Source: RGIG250 sp964540025
Lineage (GTDB): Bacteria; Bacillota; Negativicutes; Selenomonadales; Selenomonadaceae
NCBI GenBank assembly: GCA_964540025.1
Contig: CAZIKQ010000001.1
Location: 124,001 to 188,000, forward strand
Reading direction: 5' to 3'
DNA length: 64,000 nucleotides
The notes under the pieces are model-generated. The model worked only from the letters and a program-made list of their open reading frames with translations. It did not search any database and was not told the DNA's origin. A program made the translations under genes and the position numbers. Positions within the stretch are counted from its first letter, which is position 1; each line of letters begins with the position of its first letter. Positions 25,539 through 33,747 of the stretch are shown in pieces.

Positions 25539-27200
25539 ATGACAGGAGCAAAAGCCGTTGTAGAATGTCTCGTTGAAGCCGGGGTTGATACAGTTTTCGG
25601 CTATCCCGGCGGAATGATTCTGCCCCTTTATGACGCTCTTTTCGAGGAGAAGAGAATAAAGCAGATACTGGTAAGTCACGAACAGTGCGCGGCTCACGCG
25701 GCTGACGGGTATGCAAGAGCCAGCGGGCGGGTTGGTGTCTGCATCGCTACCTCCGGCCCGGGGGCAACAAACCTCGTTACCGGTATTGCCACTGCCTACA
25801 TGGATTCAATTCCCCTGGTGGCCATTACCGGACAGGTGGATACGGCTCTGCTGGGGAGCGACTCCTTTCAGGAAACGGATATCGTAGGCATTACCATGCC
25901 GGTGACGAAGCATAACTTCAAGGTAAAAGACCCGAAGAAGCTGGTGGCGACTATCCGCCAGGCGTTCAGGATCGCCGGCAGCGGTCGCCCAGGACCCGTC
26001 CTGGTGGATATTCCTAGGGATATATTCTTTGCTGACGTGAGCTATGCTCCCAATGAGGAAGAGAAGAAGGCTCCCGGTGAGCCGGACGCGGATTTTCTCA
26101 TCTGCGCGGCAGAGGCGGCGGCGCTTCTGACTGAGGCGAAGCGTCCGCTGGTTATCGCGGGCGGCGGTATCATTTCAGCCAATGCTTCCCGGGAATTTCT
26201 TGCCTTTGTGGAGAAGTACAACCTGCCGGTGGTCACCACCCTCATGGGCATCGGGGCCATTCCCGGCAGTCACCGGCAGTACCTTGGCTTTGCCGGTATG
26301 CACGGAAAAAAAGCGGCAAACAATGCCATCGCTTCCGCTGATCTGATCATCGCAGTGGGCAGCCGCTTTGCCGACCGTCAGACGGGACGGCTGGATAAAT
26401 ACACGGCGGATACGAAGTTCATTCACATTGACATCGACCCGGCGGAAATCGATAAGAACGTGGCCAGCTCCCTTGGTCTCGCCGGAGATATGAGGAAAAT
26501 TTTGTCTATCCTCATGCAGCGCAGCTCTTATAAGTCCATCGAGGACTGGTGGAGGCAAATTGCCGCATGGCAGGAAGAATTTGCTTACGATTACAGCGTG
26601 ACGAGGCTGACTTTGCCCTGGGCCCTTCATCATGTGGCTCAGGCTGTTGCCGGCAGGAAATTTGCTTTTGCCACTGATGTGGGACAGCATCAGATGTGGG
26701 CGGCACTCCATTTGGCCATAGAGGAGCCCCGCACCTGGCTCACCTCCGGCGGCCTCGGTACAATGGGCTTCGGCCTGCCGGCGGCCATGGGGGCTCAGGT
26801 GGCATACGGAGATGAGCGCCGGGTGGTTCACATTGCCGGTGACGGCGGCATTAAGATGACCGGCAGCGAGTATTACACTATTGCCCGGCTGAATCTGCCG
26901 GTGATTTCCCTTATCGTCAACAACACCAGCTTGGGGATGATCCGTCAGCTCCAAAAGGTTATGTACAGGGAGCGTTATATTGCCTGTGAGTTCGACTATC
27001 CGATGGATTATGCAATGTACGCCCGTTCTTTCGGTATCGAAGCGGAGAGTGTATCCACCCCTGATGAATTTGCCGAAGCATTTTCCAAGGCGCTGGCGGC
27101 TAAGGGTCCCCGGGTAATCGTGCTGAATATCCACCGCAGCTTTGTTGAACCCATGACAAAGGGCGGCGCCCGGATAAATGAATTTGTGGATTTTAAGTAA
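25539..27200 (+). CDS. ilvB: acetolactate synthase, catalytic (large) subunit
   Basis: A 553-aa ThDP enzyme of branched-chain amino acid synthesis. FGYPGGMILPLYDAL and the catalytic Glu in SHEQCAAHAADGYAR mark the N-domain. The ThDP/Mg motif is GDGGIKMTGSEYYT...IVNN in the C-domain. ATG 25539 follows GGGAGGAAAC. No regulatory subunit (ilvN/ilvH) follows: the next gene is yggS. The anabolic rather than pyruvate-oxidase role is inferred from family pattern and from leuCDB upstream. Confidence 0.92.
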   Translation: MTGAKAVVECLVEAGVDTVFGYPGGMILPLYDALFEEKRIKQILVSHEQCAAHAADGYARASGRVGVCIATSGPGATNLVTGIATAYMDSIPLVAITGQVDTALLGSDSFQETDIVGITMPVTKHNFKVKDPKKLVATIRQAFRIAGSGRPGPVLVDIPRDIFFADVSYAPNEEEKKAPGEPDADFLICAAEAAALLTEAKRPLVIAGGGIISANASREFLAFVEKYNLPVVTTLMGIGAIPGSHRQYLGFAGMHGKKAANNAIASADLIIAVGSRFADRQTGRLDKYTADTKFIHIDIDPAEIDKNVASSLGLAGDMRKILSILMQRSSYKSIEDWWRQIAAWQEEFAYDYSVTRLTLPWALHHVAQAVAGRKFAFATDVGQHQMWAALHLAIEEPRTWLTSGGLGTMGFGLPAAMGAQVAYGDERRVVHIAGDGGIKMTGSEYYTIARLNLPVISLIVNNTSLGMIRQLQKVMYRERYIACEFDYPMDYAMYARSFGIEAESVSTPDEFAEAFSKALAAKGPRVIVLNIHRSFVEPMTKGGARINEFVDFK

Positions 27201-27209
27201 TCGCAGAGT

Positions 27210-27236
27210 TGAGGCTGTTGCACTGCAATAGCCTCA
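27210..27236 (+). terminator. weak terminator-like hairpin after ilvB
   Basis: TGAGGCT-G-TTGC / GCAA-T-AGCCTCA stem 10 bases after the ilvB stop. The T-run is poor (TTGGTTTATT), so efficiency is doubtful. Confidence 0.5.
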
Positions 27237-27384
27237 TTGGTTTATTCAGAGTCTGGAAAAAGCTGTTTACGGCAAAGGAGAATAAACGAAAGTTGTCATG
27301 CCAAATTGAAAAAATAATTAAAATTTCCAATTTTTCTTGATGTTTGCAGGGATTTTTTATAAATTGATAGAAATATAGCCGGAG
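27237..27384. other. AT-rich non-coding stretch between ilvB and element B
   Basis: About 150 bp with A/T runs and no convincing ORF, RNA gene or promoter pair that I could defend. With element B it makes up the 379-bp gap before yggS. Confidence 0.5.
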
Positions 27385-27516
27385 GATATTCGTTTCAACG
27401 ACATAAGCGGCTGGTTCTGTATTAGCCGGCAGGGTGGAACCGGTATGTCCAACGCCGTTGAATGCAAGGAGAAGAGAAAACGCCGGTGGCATTTTCCCCA
27501 GCAATGGTATTATGAT
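27385..27516 (+). repeat. dispersed intergenic element, copy B (before yggS)
   Basis: About 132 bp. Shared order with copies A and C: GATATT, GTTTCAACGA, AGCGGCTGGTT, TATTAGCCGGCAGGGTGGAAC, GTTGAATGCAA, GAGAAAACGCCGGTGGCATTTTCC and AGCAATGGTATTAT. Local pairings CGGCT/AGCCG and GAAAA.GCC/GGC.TTTTC suggest RNA structure. It ends 63 bases before yggS. Confidence 0.6.
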
Positions 27517-27579
27517 CTGATAAAATGTTTGTTCATTTCTGTTTTGCTGGCTTTACAGGCAGGTAACGGAGGCTTCTAA

Positions 27580-28275
27580 ATGATCGGGGAAAATTATCGC
27601 CGGGTGTTGGCGAACATTGCCGGGGCGGTGGAACGGCGGAAGAACAGAGGCCTTGAGACGGGGCCGGTAACGCTGGTGGCCGTGACGAAGAATCACGATG
27701 TTGAGGCCATGCGTCAGTGCATTGATGCCGGAGCTTCCGTAGTCGGGGAGAACCGGGTTCAGGAAGCAAAGGGGAAATTTGAAACCCTTCAGCGTTCAGT
27801 TATATGGCATTTGATCGGGCACCTGCAGACGAATAAGGTAAATCAGGCGGTGGCGATGTTTGATCTCATCCATTCGGTTGACAGCGAACGCCTTTTGCTG
27901 GCGATAGACAGTGCCGCCGGAAAAATCGGCAAGGTGCAGGATGTACTCATTCAGGTGAATCTCGCCAGGGAACCGCAGAAATACGGGGTAGCCGAGGAGG
28001 AGCTGGCAGACGTGCTGAAGAAAGCAGACCATCTGCCAAATGTACACCTGCAGGGACTGATGCTCATCGCTCCCAACTATGATAATGTAGAGGAAACACG
28101 ACCGCTTTTCCGCAAAATGAAAGAGCTGTACCGGAAGGCGCAGGACATGAACCTGCCTGCCTCAGATATTAAGTATCTGTCCATGGGCATGACAAATGAT
28201 TATGTCATTGCCGTAGAGGAAGGGGCGAATCTGGTGAGGGTCGGCACCGGCATTTTTGGGCCAAGACAATACTGA
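27580..28275 (+). CDS. yggS: YggS/YlmE family PLP-binding homeostasis protein
   Basis: A 231-aa single-domain alanine-racemase-like barrel. The PLP lysine is in LVAVTKNHD, followed by GENRVQEAKGK, HLIGHLQTNK and the C-terminal LSMGMTNDYVIAVEEGAN...VRVGTGIFG. The family buffers pyridoxal phosphate and is the first gene of the ylm division cluster in Firmicutes. sepF starts 36 bases later. ATG 27580 follows ACGGAGGC. Confidence 0.93.
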   Translation: MIGENYRRVLANIAGAVERRKNRGLETGPVTLVAVTKNHDVEAMRQCIDAGASVVGENRVQEAKGKFETLQRSVIWHLIGHLQTNKVNQAVAMFDLIHSVDSERLLLAIDSAAGKIGKVQDVLIQVNLAREPQKYGVAEEELADVLKKADHLPNVHLQGLMLIAPNYDNVEETRPLFRKMKELYRKAQDMNLPASDIKYLSMGMTNDYVIAVEEGANLVRVGTGIFGPRQY

Positions 28276-28311
28276 TTGAGGAATGAGTTCATATAGAAGG
28301 GGAGATTTGCT

Positions 28312-28773
28312 ATGAGCATTTTGGACAAAATGAAAAATTCCATGGGCCTGGGAGGAGATAACGATGATTTTCAGGAGGAGATCGAGGAAAGAGAGCCGGC
28401 TCGTCCAGTTGCGCCGCCGCCTCCGCCCATCCGTCAGGACAATGTGATCGACATTTCCAATATTGCCAACAGCCCTTCAAAGGATCTGGCCCGTCGGATG
28501 AATGTGATTATTGTCATGCCCAAGTCCTTTGATGATGCTCAGGAAATCGCCAACAGCCTGAAAGCAAAAAAACCGGTGGTCGTAAATTTTGAGAGTACCG
28601 AAAGCGAGACCGCCAAGCGCATTATCGACTTTATAAGCGGGACTACCTACGCTTTGGGCGGCGAGATAAAGAAGCTGGGCCGCAGTGTGTTCCTCTGCGC
28701 TCCCAGCAATGTAAACGTCAGCGACAGCACTCGAAAGACGGAGAGCGCCGACTATCCATGGACTCAGAAATAA
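28312..28773 (+). CDS. sepF: cell division protein SepF
   Basis: A 153-aa protein: N-terminal amphipathic membrane-targeting helix (MSILDKMKNSMGLGG), an acidic/proline linker, then the SepF core (VIIVMPKSFDDAQEIANSLK, VVVNFE, FISGTTYALGGEIKKLG). SepF polymerises on the membrane and anchors and bundles FtsZ. Position between yggS and divIVA agrees with the ylm cluster. Confidence 0.94.
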   Translation: MSILDKMKNSMGLGGDNDDFQEEIEEREPARPVAPPPPPIRQDNVIDISNIANSPSKDLARRMNVIIVMPKSFDDAQEIANSLKAKKPVVVNFESTESETAKRIIDFISGTTYALGGEIKKLGRSVFLCAPSNVNVSDSTRKTESADYPWTQK

Positions 28774-28802
28774 CGGTTTTTGACCGTGAAATGCTAATAT
28801 GA

Positions 28803-28848
28803 AAAAATTTCTCAGGAAGTTTTCCTGAACCTCTGCATTACAGTATAA
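28803..28848 (+). repeat. partial copy (3' part) of the dispersed intergenic element, before proC
   Basis: GAAAAAAT...GTTTTCCTGAAC...GCATTAC aligns with the last 45 bases of copy C (GTTTTCCTGAAC and GCATTGT), in the same orientation, 23 bases before proC. Confidence 0.45.
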
Positions 28849-28871
28849 GGTTGCTTTAAGGTGGATAAACG

Positions 28872-29672
28872 ATGAAGATTGGATTTATTGGCGGCGGAAT
28901 GATGGGTGAAGCCCTGATGAAAGGGATCATTGCTCAGGGAAAGGTCTCTCCGTCGGATATATATGTATCTGAGAAATCGGCTCAGCGGGTAGAGTATTTG
29001 AAAAATGAGCTGCAGGTCAGGGCAGAAATTGGCCCCGCAGGTTTTATCGGTGATATGGACATGGTTTTCCTGGCTATTAAGCCTCAGGCGGCGGCTTCGG
29101 CCATGGCCGAAGCAGTGCAGGGAATGAGGAGGGATACGCTGGTAGTATCCATTGTTGCCGGGCTTACCATTGCGTCTCTGGAGAACTGCTTTACTCAGCA
29201 GCCGGTGGTTCGCGTAATGCCGAATACCCCGCTGGCCAACGGAGCAGGTATGTCCTGCTACGCCAGAGGCAGCAGGGCAACTGCCGAGGATGGGGCAATG
29301 GTTGGGGATCTGCTGGCTTCCTGCGGCCGGGCGGCGGAGGTGGATGAAACAGCTCTGGATGCTGTAACCGGCCTTTCCGGTAGCGGTCCGGCTTATGCTT
29401 TTCTGGTGATTGATGCTCTGGCTGACGGCGGTGTGGCGGCTGGTCTCCCGAGAGCGATGGCAATTGAGCTGGCGGCTCAGACATTGCTTGGTTCGGCGAA
29501 GATGGTATTGGAAACCGGCAAACATCCCGATGTGTTGCGGGATGCCGTTACCTCCCCGGCCGGAACGACGATTGCCGGCGTCCGGACACTGGAGGCAGCC
29601 GGAGTGCGCAGCGCCTTTATCGAGGCGGTAATCGCCGCGACGGAACGGTCAAAAGAGCTGGGCAGGAGCTAA
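28872..29672 (+). CDS. proC: pyrroline-5-carboxylate reductase
   Basis: A 266-aa enzyme making proline from P5C with NAD(P)H. The N-terminal Rossmann motif is GFIGGGMMGEAL, AIKPQ and VVRVMPNTPLANGAGM follow, and the conserved C-terminal dimer region is VTGLSGSGPAYAF...VTSPAGTTIAG. It interrupts the usual sepF-ylmG-ylmH order, standing where ylmG is often found. ylmH starts 5 bases after its stop. Confidence 0.95.
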   Translation: MKIGFIGGGMMGEALMKGIIAQGKVSPSDIYVSEKSAQRVEYLKNELQVRAEIGPAGFIGDMDMVFLAIKPQAAASAMAEAVQGMRRDTLVVSIVAGLTIASLENCFTQQPVVRVMPNTPLANGAGMSCYARGSRATAEDGAMVGDLLASCGRAAEVDETALDAVTGLSGSGPAYAFLVIDALADGGVAAGLPRAMAIELAAQTLLGSAKMVLETGKHPDVLRDAVTSPAGTTIAGVRTLEAAGVRSAFIEAVIAATERSKELGRS

Positions 29673-29677
29673 TAAGC

Positions 29678-30475
29678 ATGGTTTCACCAAAAGATAAAAT
29701 ATTGCGATACTACAGGGGCAGCGAGCTGGAGGAGACGGCGATCCGCTGCGTGGATTTGGCCGAGCAGGCGCGGAAAACCCGGAAGTTTCAGGTATCTCCC
29801 TTTCTGAATGAGGCGGAGCAGGAGCTGGCCCGAACTGTTGCCGCAAACTATGAGGACATAAATGTTGAATTTGATGGCGGTTATCATGGTGCAGAAAGAC
29901 AGCGGGCCATATTTGTTCATCCCGATTTCCGGGGGCGGCTGGAAGGGGTGGCCGGTATCTTGGCGCTTCGGGCGCAATGGAAGGACAGCTCCCGCCGGGT
30001 CGGTCATCGTGATGCCCTTGGCTCTCTGATAGGCTGCGGGATTGACCGGAGCTGGGCCGGGGATATTCTCGTCAGCGAGAACAGCGCCCGCTTCATTCTT
30101 GACCAGAAGGTGGCCGAGGCGGTGAAGAATGGACTTCTGTACATTGGCGGAGTCAAGGTCACTGCTATAGAGGAAGATGATTTAGCCAATATCATCCCCC
30201 GTGAAGAGCGGGTCAAGGAGATAAAGGCCACGGTGGCGTCGCTCCGCATCGATGCCGTTGCGGCGGCAGGCTTCGGGATGTCCCGCACCAGGGCGGCCGA
30301 GGACATTGAAGCGGAGAAGGTACAGCTGAACTGGCAGACGGTGAGGAATGCCTCGCAGGCGGTCAGGCAGGGAGATGTGATTTCCTTCCGGGGACGCGGC
30401 CGGGTAGAGGTAGAATCAGTGGGCGGTCAGACAAAGAAGAATCGTACGGTGGTAGCCCTTAAACGGTATATATGA
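29678..30475 (+). CDS. ylmH: YlmH-like RNA-binding S4 domain protein
   Basis: A 265-aa protein matching YlmH in length and order: N-terminal domain with VAANYEDINVEFDGGYHGAERQ and RDALGSLIGCGIDRSWAGDI, then a C-terminal S4 domain (LRIDAVAAAGFGMSRTRAAE, then GDVISFRGRGRVEV). S4 domains bind structured RNA, and YlmH homologs have been tied to ribosome rescue/quality control and division clusters. Here it lies between proC and divIVA. Confidence 0.88.
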   Translation: MVSPKDKILRYYRGSELEETAIRCVDLAEQARKTRKFQVSPFLNEAEQELARTVAANYEDINVEFDGGYHGAERQRAIFVHPDFRGRLEGVAGILALRAQWKDSSRRVGHRDALGSLIGCGIDRSWAGDILVSENSARFILDQKVAEAVKNGLLYIGGVKVTAIEEDDLANIIPREERVKEIKATVASLRIDAVAAAGFGMSRTRAAEDIEAEKVQLNWQTVRNASQAVRQGDVISFRGRGRVEVESVGGQTKKNRTVVALKRYI

Positions 30476-30546
30476 CGGCTAAGGATGTTCCGCCTTCAAT
30501 TCAGTCAGCAGCGAGGGCTGCATTATAAAGAAAAGGAGTGTCGGCA

Positions 30547-31482
30547 ATGTTGACACCTATGGACATTCACAACAAAGAGTTTTCCAGAAGCTTCCGGGGG
30601 TACGATGAAGATGAAGTCGATGCCTTTCTCGATGAGGTTGTAAATGATTACGAGCGGCTTTTAAGAGAGCGGGACGAGCTTCGGGATCAGGTAGACCGCC
30701 TCCAGGAGGAATTTGAGGAAGCCAGGAATCGGAGCGCCAGACCAGGCGCTTTGGCTGAAAAGCCGGCAGAGCCTGAGAAGCCTAAAGCCCCTGAGCCAAA
30801 GAATGAACCGCCGGCTGTAAAAAAGGCTTCTATCGAAAGTGATGAAACAGCTCTGGAGATAATGGCGACAAATGTTGCTCTTGAGGCAAAGATTGCCGAT
30901 TATGAGAATCAGCTGGCCGAATACAAGAAGCTGGATGAATCACTCCGCAGTACCCTGTTCCTTGCCCAAAGCCATGCAAAGGAGCTTACCGGCAAGGCGG
31001 AAGAGGATGCAGACAGAATTCTCTCTGAGGCAAAGGCTGAAGCGGAACGCCTGATGGTAGAAAGTCGTCAGCAGGCAGATGAAGCGCTGGATTCTGCAAG
31101 AACCGAGGCAGAGAATATAATTACCGATGCCCGGGAGACGGCCAGGCAGGAAACGGAAGAGACTCTGGCGAAAGCGGAGCAGGCAAAAAATGAGGCGGAA
31201 GAAACCCGTCGGACCAGCGAGGCCACAGCCGAGCAGGTTCTCACTGCCGCTAAAGAGGAGGCGGCAAAGCTTTGCAGTGAAGCGGAGCAGAAGGTGGCTG
31301 GCTACCGGGCAGACCAGGAAAACCTGGTCAACAGTTCCCGTGAGTTCCTGTCAAAGATCCGGACGCTCCTGGCCGGTCAGCTGGCCATGCTCGATCAGGG
31401 AAGTGTGGATGTGATGGCAGGAGTCAGCGCCGCGGTGCCGGCCGGTGAGGACGAGGGCGGCAGTCCGATTGATGGAAACTAA
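30547..31482 (+). CDS. divIVA: DivIVA-domain cell division/polarity protein
   Basis: A 311-aa protein. The N-terminal DivIVA domain (MLTPMDIHNKEFSRSFRGYD, then EDEVDAFLDEVVNDYERLL) recognises curved membrane. It is followed by a coiled coil, a Pro/Lys/Glu linker (about 62-100) and a second, very long Ala/Glu/Lys-rich coiled coil (about 110-285). ATG 30547 follows AAAGGAGTG and gives the conserved start. GTG 30538 is an alternative. Longer than B. subtilis DivIVA (164 aa) because of the extended second coil. Confidence 0.92.
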   Translation: MLTPMDIHNKEFSRSFRGYDEDEVDAFLDEVVNDYERLLRERDELRDQVDRLQEEFEEARNRSARPGALAEKPAEPEKPKAPEPKNEPPAVKKASIESDETALEIMATNVALEAKIADYENQLAEYKKLDESLRSTLFLAQSHAKELTGKAEEDADRILSEAKAEAERLMVESRQQADEALDSARTEAENIITDARETARQETEETLAKAEQAKNEAEETRRTSEATAEQVLTAAKEEAAKLCSEAEQKVAGYRADQENLVNSSREFLSKIRTLLAGQLAMLDQGSVDVMAGVSAAVPAGEDEGGSPIDGN

Positions 31483-31942
31483 AAAGCATAGTATGGCGCC
31501 CGGCTGGATCACCGTGTTTGCGATTCTGATACTCGATCAAACGGTGAAGCTTTATGTGGAGGCAAGTTATGATCTGGGGATGTCCATTCCCATCATTGAG
31601 GATGTTTTTCACTTTACCTACATTCAGAATCCCGGTGCGGCCTTCAGTATGCTGGAACATCAGCGATGGTTTTTCATTGGCGTCAATCTGATCCTGTTCT
31701 GTGTCGTGGCTTGGTATTACCGCCGCATTTCCCGGGAGAACGGATGGATCAGGTATGGTCTGGCCCTGTTGTTTGGCGGCGCTATGGGCAATCTCATCGA
31801 TCGGTTGCGGCTGGGAGCGGTGATAGATTTTTTTGATTTTCGCGTCTGGCCGGTATTCAACATTGCCGATATTGGAATTTGTGTGGGTGTAGCGATGATG
31901 ATGTACTCCATTGCTTTCCTGTCGACGGATGAAGAAGCATGA
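31472..31942 (+). CDS. lspA: lipoprotein signal peptidase (signal peptidase II)
   Basis: A 156-aa inner-membrane aspartic protease with four helices that cleaves lipoprotein signal peptides. NPGAAFSML and GNLIDRLRLGAVIDFFDF and FNIADIGICVG contain the conserved residues, including the two catalytic Asp. ATG 31472 lies inside the 3' end of divIVA (11-base overlap). The stop overlaps the next start (ATGA). Confidence 0.95.
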   Translation: METKKHSMAPGWITVFAILILDQTVKLYVEASYDLGMSIPIIEDVFHFTYIQNPGAAFSMLEHQRWFFIGVNLILFCVVAWYYRRISRENGWIRYGLALLFGGAMGNLIDRLRLGAVIDFFDFRVWPVFNIADIGICVGVAMMMYSIAFLSTDEEA

Positions 31943-32889
31943 AAAATACCATGGAAAACGAAGTATACACGCTGCTTGTATCCGAGGAAGAAAAAGGTTC
32001 CCGTCTCGATGCCCTTGTGGCGAAAAGCATTGAGGATATTTCAAGAGCGAGGGCTCAGAAGCTGCTGGATGAAGGATGCCTGACGGTTAATGGGGCCGTA
32101 AAGAAGGCAAATTACCGGCTCAGGGCTGGCGAGGAGATAAGGTTGGAAATACCGGCCGCGGTCAGTGCCGAAGCCCTGCCGGAGGATATTCCCCTGGACA
32201 TCCTGTATGAGGATGGCGACGTTATAGTCATTAACAAGGCAAGAGGCATGGCGGTTCACCCGTCGCCGGGGATATATTCGGGGACATTGGTAAACGCTCT
32301 TCTCTATCATTGCAGGGATTTGTCCGGCATAGGCGGAGTAGAGCGGCCCGGTATCGTCCACCGCTTGGATAAGGATACCTCCGGGGTAATGGTGGCCGCC
32401 AAGAATGATCTTGCCCATGCCGCCCTGTCAAAGCAGATCGGAGAAAAGTCGGCAACGAGAATGTACATTACTATCGTCTGCGGCAGTATAAATGAAGAGG
32501 CTGGCGTGATCAAGGGGGCCATCGGCCGGAGTGAAAAGGACAGGCAGAAGATGGCTGTTCGGGCAGACGGCAAGCCGGCAGTGACGCATTTCCGGGTAAT
32601 CGAGCGAATCGGTGATTACACCCTGGTGGAGTGCAGGCTGGAAACAGGAAGGACTCATCAGATTCGCGTTCACCTGGCCCACATTGGTTATCCGGTCTTT
32701 GGCGATCCCAAGTATGGCAGCCGCCGGAAGACGCCCTTTGACGGAATCATTGAGGGCCAGGCCCTTCACTCCCGGCAGATGACTTTTGTGCATCCTGTCA
32801 CCGGAGAAGAAATGACCTTTTCAGCGCCTCTGCCAAAGGATATGGAAAGTCTCATTGCCGCTATCCGAGACAGAACGGAACAGAAATAA
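31939..32889 (+). CDS. RluD-family 23S rRNA/tRNA pseudouridine synthase
   Basis: A 316-aa protein with an N-terminal S4 domain (SRARAQKLLDEGCLTVNGAV) and the catalytic motif HRLDKDTSGVMV with the Asp nucleophile. The later LETGRTHQIRVHLAHIGYPV...GDPKYG is the RluA-family signature. Gene position after lspA is typical of rluD/ylyB in Firmicutes, where the substrate is large-subunit rRNA. The exact target is inferred. Confidence 0.92.
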   Translation: MKNTMENEVYTLLVSEEEKGSRLDALVAKSIEDISRARAQKLLDEGCLTVNGAVKKANYRLRAGEEIRLEIPAAVSAEALPEDIPLDILYEDGDVIVINKARGMAVHPSPGIYSGTLVNALLYHCRDLSGIGGVERPGIVHRLDKDTSGVMVAAKNDLAHAALSKQIGEKSATRMYITIVCGSINEEAGVIKGAIGRSEKDRQKMAVRADGKPAVTHFRVIERIGDYTLVECRLETGRTHQIRVHLAHIGYPVFGDPKYGSRRKTPFDGIIEGQALHSRQMTFVHPVTGEEMTFSAPLPKDMESLIAAIRDRTEQK

Positions 32890-32901
32890 TAGCGGCTAAA
32901 A

Positions 32902-33030
32902 GATGTCTTCCGCTTCAAGGGTGTAGGCAGCGGGCGGCTGATTATTTAATGGTGGAGCTAATATTTCCAGCGTCAATAAATGAAAAGTGGAAAATGCCTG
33001 TGGCGTTTTCCTGAACAGAGGCATTGTAAG
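32902..33030 (+). repeat. dispersed intergenic element, copy C (before pyrR)
   Basis: About 129 bp: GATGTCTTCCGCTTCAAGG, GCGGCTGATTATTTAATGGTGGAGC, GTCAATAAATGAA, GGAAAATGCCTGTGGCGTTTTCC and GAGGCATTGT, colinear with copies A and B. GGAAAATGCC / GGCGTTTTCC forms a hairpin with a 3-nt loop (about 32985-33010). It ends 12 bases before pyrR ATG 33043. Confidence 0.6.
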
Positions 33031-33042
33031 TGAGGTATGTAT

Positions 33043-33594
33043 ATGCAGGAAATGAATGTAAAAAATATGCTGATGGATGAGGATGCCATCCGCCGCGCAC
33101 TTGTCCGCATTGCTCATGAAATAGTCGAGAAAAATCATGGCGTAGAGGATATAATTCTGGTGGGGATCCGTTCCCGGGGAGTGCCCATGTCTGAGCGGAT
33201 CGCCGGTGCGATTCAGCAAATCGAGGGAACCCGCCCGCCGGTGGGTATGCTGGATATAACGTTGTATCGCGACGACCTTACCAGCCTTTCCTATCAGCCG
33301 GTAGTTCATCCTACTCACCTTCCGGTAGACATTACCGGCAAAATAGTGGTGCTCTGCGATGACGTGCTGTTTACCGGCCGCACTATCAGAGCCGCGCTGA
33401 ACGAACTGGCTGACATGGGCCGCCCCCAGCGGATACAGCTGGCGGTGCTGATTGACCGCGGCCATCGTGAGCTGCCCATCCGGGCGGACTTTGTAGGCAA
33501 GAATGTGCCTACCTCCCGGCGGGAGATTGTATCTGTCTGCTTTAAGGAAACTGACGATGAAGATATCGTGGTTCTGATGGAAAAAGCTGATTGA
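33043..33594 (+). CDS. pyrR: pyr operon regulator / uracil phosphoribosyltransferase PyrR
   Basis: A 183-aa type I PRTase fold with the PRPP loop VVLCDDVLFTGRTIRAAL and the PyrR-type GIRSRGVPMSERIA. With UMP bound it stabilises anti-antiterminator hairpins and shuts off pyr transcription. Its RNA target AGTCCTGTGAGGCT is present before pyrB (43731-43744). ATG 33043 is chosen over 33037 because GTGAGG then sits 7 bases upstream. Unusually it is about 10 kb away from the operon it controls. Confidence 0.93.
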   Translation: MQEMNVKNMLMDEDAIRRALVRIAHEIVEKNHGVEDIILVGIRSRGVPMSERIAGAIQQIEGTRPPVGMLDITLYRDDLTSLSYQPVVHPTHLPVDITGKIVVLCDDVLFTGRTIRAALNELADMGRPQRIQLAVLIDRGHRELPIRADFVGKNVPTSRREIVSVCFKETDDEDIVVLMEKAD

Positions 33595-33640
33595 GCGGGT
33601 AACGGGGAAGGAAGCTGACATAAAGGAATCGGATAGATGA

Positions 33641-33687
33641 GAGGCTGTGAGGAGTGAGCGATCATTTTTTCACGGCCTCCTTTTTTA
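33641..33687 (+). terminator. terminator of pyrR
   Basis: Stem GAGGCTGTGA / TCACGGCCTC (one G-U pair) with a 19-nt loop and a six-T tail, 46 bases after pyrR. Confidence 0.8.
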
Positions 33688-33747
33688 TGGAAAATTGTGG
33701 TATCATAACAACGTTGTAAATTAAATTTTGCTTATCAGGTAAGAACT

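Noticed and set aside
25386..27516. T-box riboswitch before ilvB (CAGGGTGGAAC resembles the T-box sequence)
   Set aside because: The full AGGGTGGNACCGCG box, specifier loop and terminator are missing, and the same element precedes yggS and pyrR, which are not T-box genes.
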